NCBI GenBank assembly: GCA_002453475.1
Contig: DKGY01000077.1
Coordinates: forward strand, 7,212-13,294
Reading direction: 5' to 3'
From: Clostridium sp. UBA6758
GTDB lineage: Bacteria; Bacillota; Clostridia; Clostridiales; Clostridiaceae
DNA: 6,083 nucleotides
Position numbers and translations under genes: made by a program. Under the pieces are notes generated by a model. That model worked only from the letters and a program-made list of their open reading frames with translations. It was not told the origin of the DNA and did no database searches. This document shows, piece after piece, positions 4,947 through 6,083 of the stretch (positions are counted from its first letter, which is position 1; each line of letters opens with the position of its first letter).

Positions 4947-5390
4947 ATGAACACACTCGGTATTAGGTTAAAAGAACTTCGAAAAAAACATGAATTAACA
5001 CAAAAAGCATTAGCAGATATTCTTTTAATAGATAATAGTTCAATTTCTAAATATGAAAATGATAGAGCAATACCTGAAAACGAATTACTTCAAAGAATTG
5101 CCGATTTTTTCTCTGTCTCTGTAGACTATTTGCTTGGAAGAAGTGATATATCATCACCTAAAAAATCTACTCTTGATGATTTAGATTTAAATCCAAAAGA
5201 CAAAAAAGATATTGAAAAAATTTTTAATAGTACCTTGGAATCTTTAGAAAATCAAGAAGGTCTTATGCTTTCAGGTAATCCAATTAATGATGAAGATTGG
5301 GAATTATTGAAATCAGCTATTCAAAATGGGATCGAGTACGCTAAGAAAATGAATAAGATAAAATATACCCCTAAAAAATATAAAAAATAA
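4947..5390 (+). CDS. Cro/CI-family (XRE) phage repressor
   Basis: The 147-residue protein has an N-terminal helix-turn-helix of the XRE/SinR type (about residues 6-61): GIRLKELRKKHELTQKALAD, recognition helix SSISKYENDR (31-40), then IADFFSVSVDYLLGR (51-65). A polar linker (66-95) leads to a C-terminal part with NPINDEDWELLKSAIQNGIE (111-130), a tail seen in phage and mobile-element repressors paired with ImmA-type peptidases. It lacks a LexA/CI self-cleavage domain, so inactivation probably needs the peptidase encoded next. The ATG at 4947 has AGGAGG 9 nt upstream. It probably binds the six palindromes in the divergent spacer, silencing the activator gene and controlling itself. Confidence 0.88.
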   Translation: MNTLGIRLKELRKKHELTQKALADILLIDNSSISKYENDRAIPENELLQRIADFFSVSVDYLLGRSDISSPKKSTLDDLDLNPKDKKDIEKIFNSTLESLENQEGLMLSGNPINDEDWELLKSAIQNGIEYAKKMNKIKYTPKKYKK

Positions 5391-5443
5391 TTTTTATATT
5401 TTATTTAGTAAAATTTAATCATATTTTGGGGGGGAATATAATT

Positions 5444-5872
5444 TTGGAAATTTCAAATTTAGTAAATAACTTAGTAAAAAAATATAAGACTAATGATCCT
5501 CGAGAATTATGTGATTATCTTGGAATAAAAGTTATGTATGAAGATTTAGGGTCTATTCATGGATTTTATCAATATGCTCCAAAAAATAAGATAATTCACT
5601 TAAATATTAGATTAAGTGAAACTGATATGTTATTTACTTGTGCTCATGAACTAGGTCATGCTATATTGCACAGTAATCTAAATATACTTTTTCTAGAAAG
5701 TAAAACTACTCAAGTTAAAGGTAAATATGAAATGCAAGCTGATCAATTTGCAGCTGAATTATTGATTGATAAATCAATAATACTTAATTATGAAGGTTTA
5801 TCTATAAACACTATTGCTAAATGTGAAAATATAGATATAAAATTTCTAAGACATAAATTTTTATATAAATGA
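5444..5872 (+). CDS. ImmA/IrrE-family zinc metallopeptidase (anti-repressor protease)
   Basis: With a TTG start at 5444 the protein has 142 residues. It shows the family layout: an N-terminal helix (EISNLVNNLVKKY), the NDPRELCDYLGIKVMYEDLG segment (17-36), then CAHELGHAILH with the zinc motif HELGH at 68-72, and EMQADQFAAELL (96-107) supplying the likely third ligand. In ICEBs1 the homologous ImmA cleaves the repressor ImmR after DNA damage and derepresses the element; the same job is inferred here for the repressor encoded just upstream. I chose TTG 5444 because the run of seven G at 5428-5434 is a ribosome binding site 9 nt away. TTG at 5426 would lie at that site. The 53-bp gap to the repressor gene suggests one operon. 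Confidence 0.9.
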   Translation: MEISNLVNNLVKKYKTNDPRELCDYLGIKVMYEDLGSIHGFYQYAPKNKIIHLNIRLSETDMLFTCAHELGHAILHSNLNILFLESKTTQVKGKYEMQADQFAAELLIDKSIILNYEGLSINTIAKCENIDIKFLRHKFLYK

Positions 5873-5893
5873 ATTATTAAAAGTTCATCAATA

Positions 5894-5933
5894 AAACCAT
5901 CAGGATATACTTAATCTTATATCTTGATGGTTT
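5894..5933. terminator. Bidirectional terminator between converging genes
   Basis: Arms 5894-5909 and 5918-5933 pair over 16 positions (one G-T) around an 8-nt loop; the base of the stem is AAACCATCA/TGATGGTTT. Rightward it is followed by TTTCTATT; leftward by GGTTTTATT. It starts 22 nt after the peptidase stop and lies before the end of a leftward gene, so it probably ends both transcripts. Confidence 0.7.
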
Positions 5934-5969
5934 CTATTAAATAAATTTATATAATAAATATCATGTATT

Positions 5970-6083
5970 CTATACTAATTTTTGATTGAAAATATTATCT
6001 AACTCTAGCTTTCTTACCTTTTTTTGAGTCTCTTCTGGATCTAAAATATATAGTCCATTATCCTTCATTCTCTTAAAGTACTC
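5970..6083 (-). CDS. C-terminal end of an unidentified leftward gene (37 residues visible)
   Basis: The minus-strand frame is open from the window edge to TAG at 5972-5970. The 37 visible residues are charged and probably helical (EYFKRMKDNG, LDPEETQKKV, RKLELDN, ending NQKLV). The other two minus frames soon reach stops. A bidirectional hairpin just beyond its stop supports a real convergent gene. I do not recognise the family. It could be the element's neighbour on the chromosome, or another gene of the element. Confidence 0.5.
   Translation of the reverse strand, partial: EYFKRMKDNGLYILDPEETQKKVRKLELDNIFNQKLV

Noticed and set aside
5375..5402. 12-bp inverted repeat across the repressor stop codon as a terminator
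   Set aside because: The stem is made only of A and T, so it is weak and expected by chance in such AT-rich DNA. The peptidase gene follows closely and is probably cotranscribed.
5426..5443. TTG at 5426 as start of the peptidase
   Set aside because: It overlaps the G7 ribosome binding site that fits TTG at 5444, and the added residues do not match the family's usual N-terminus.

Overview
The window is strongly AT-rich, uses AGGAGG-type ribosome binding sites and A/T-ending codons, and carries phage-type genes of families common in clostridial prophages. A Clostridium-like Firmicute is the most likely host; species cannot be told from the sequence. It shows the control region and the first tail genes of a phage-derived element.

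Right part (about 4617-5872): a lysogeny-type switch. A Cro/CI-type repressor (4947-5390, +) is followed by an ImmA/IrrE-type zinc metallopeptidase (5444-5872, +). Divergent from them is a gene for a sigma-70 region-4-like activator with an N-terminal coiled coil (4182-4616, -), resembling the ArpU and PBSX Xpf type of late regulator. The 330 bp between them holds six copies of the palindrome TTGA-N7-TCAA. They are arranged as pairs around three candidate promoters: one rightward for the repressor and two leftward for the activator. The two leftward promoters look like a duplication. The element ends at a hairpin that could terminate transcription from both sides (5894-5933), facing the tail end of an unidentified leftward gene that runs off the window.

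Middle (3715-4181): 467 bp with no convincing gene, which must contain or transmit the transcription signal for the tail operon.

Left part (1-3714, all -): a non-contractile tail module in standard order. It runs tail terminator (Minor_capsid_3 type), tail tube, first tail-assembly-chaperone-like protein, Gp15-family protein (1-nt overlap after an A6 run), a terminator-like hairpin, a tiny four-cysteine Com-like zinc finger, then the tape measure protein. The tape measure has 22-residue repeats and runs off the left edge.

The main interpretation: no portal, terminase, capsid or head-joining gene lies between the regulator and the tail terminator, where a complete siphophage would carry its head genes. 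Repressor/peptidase, sigma-like activator and then tail genes is the layout expected of a phage tail-like bacteriocin of the flexible (F) type, comparable to Listeria monocin, with control resembling PBSX. A prophage with deleted head genes is the alternative. Baseplate, fibre, holin and lysin genes, which would decide this, should lie left of the window.
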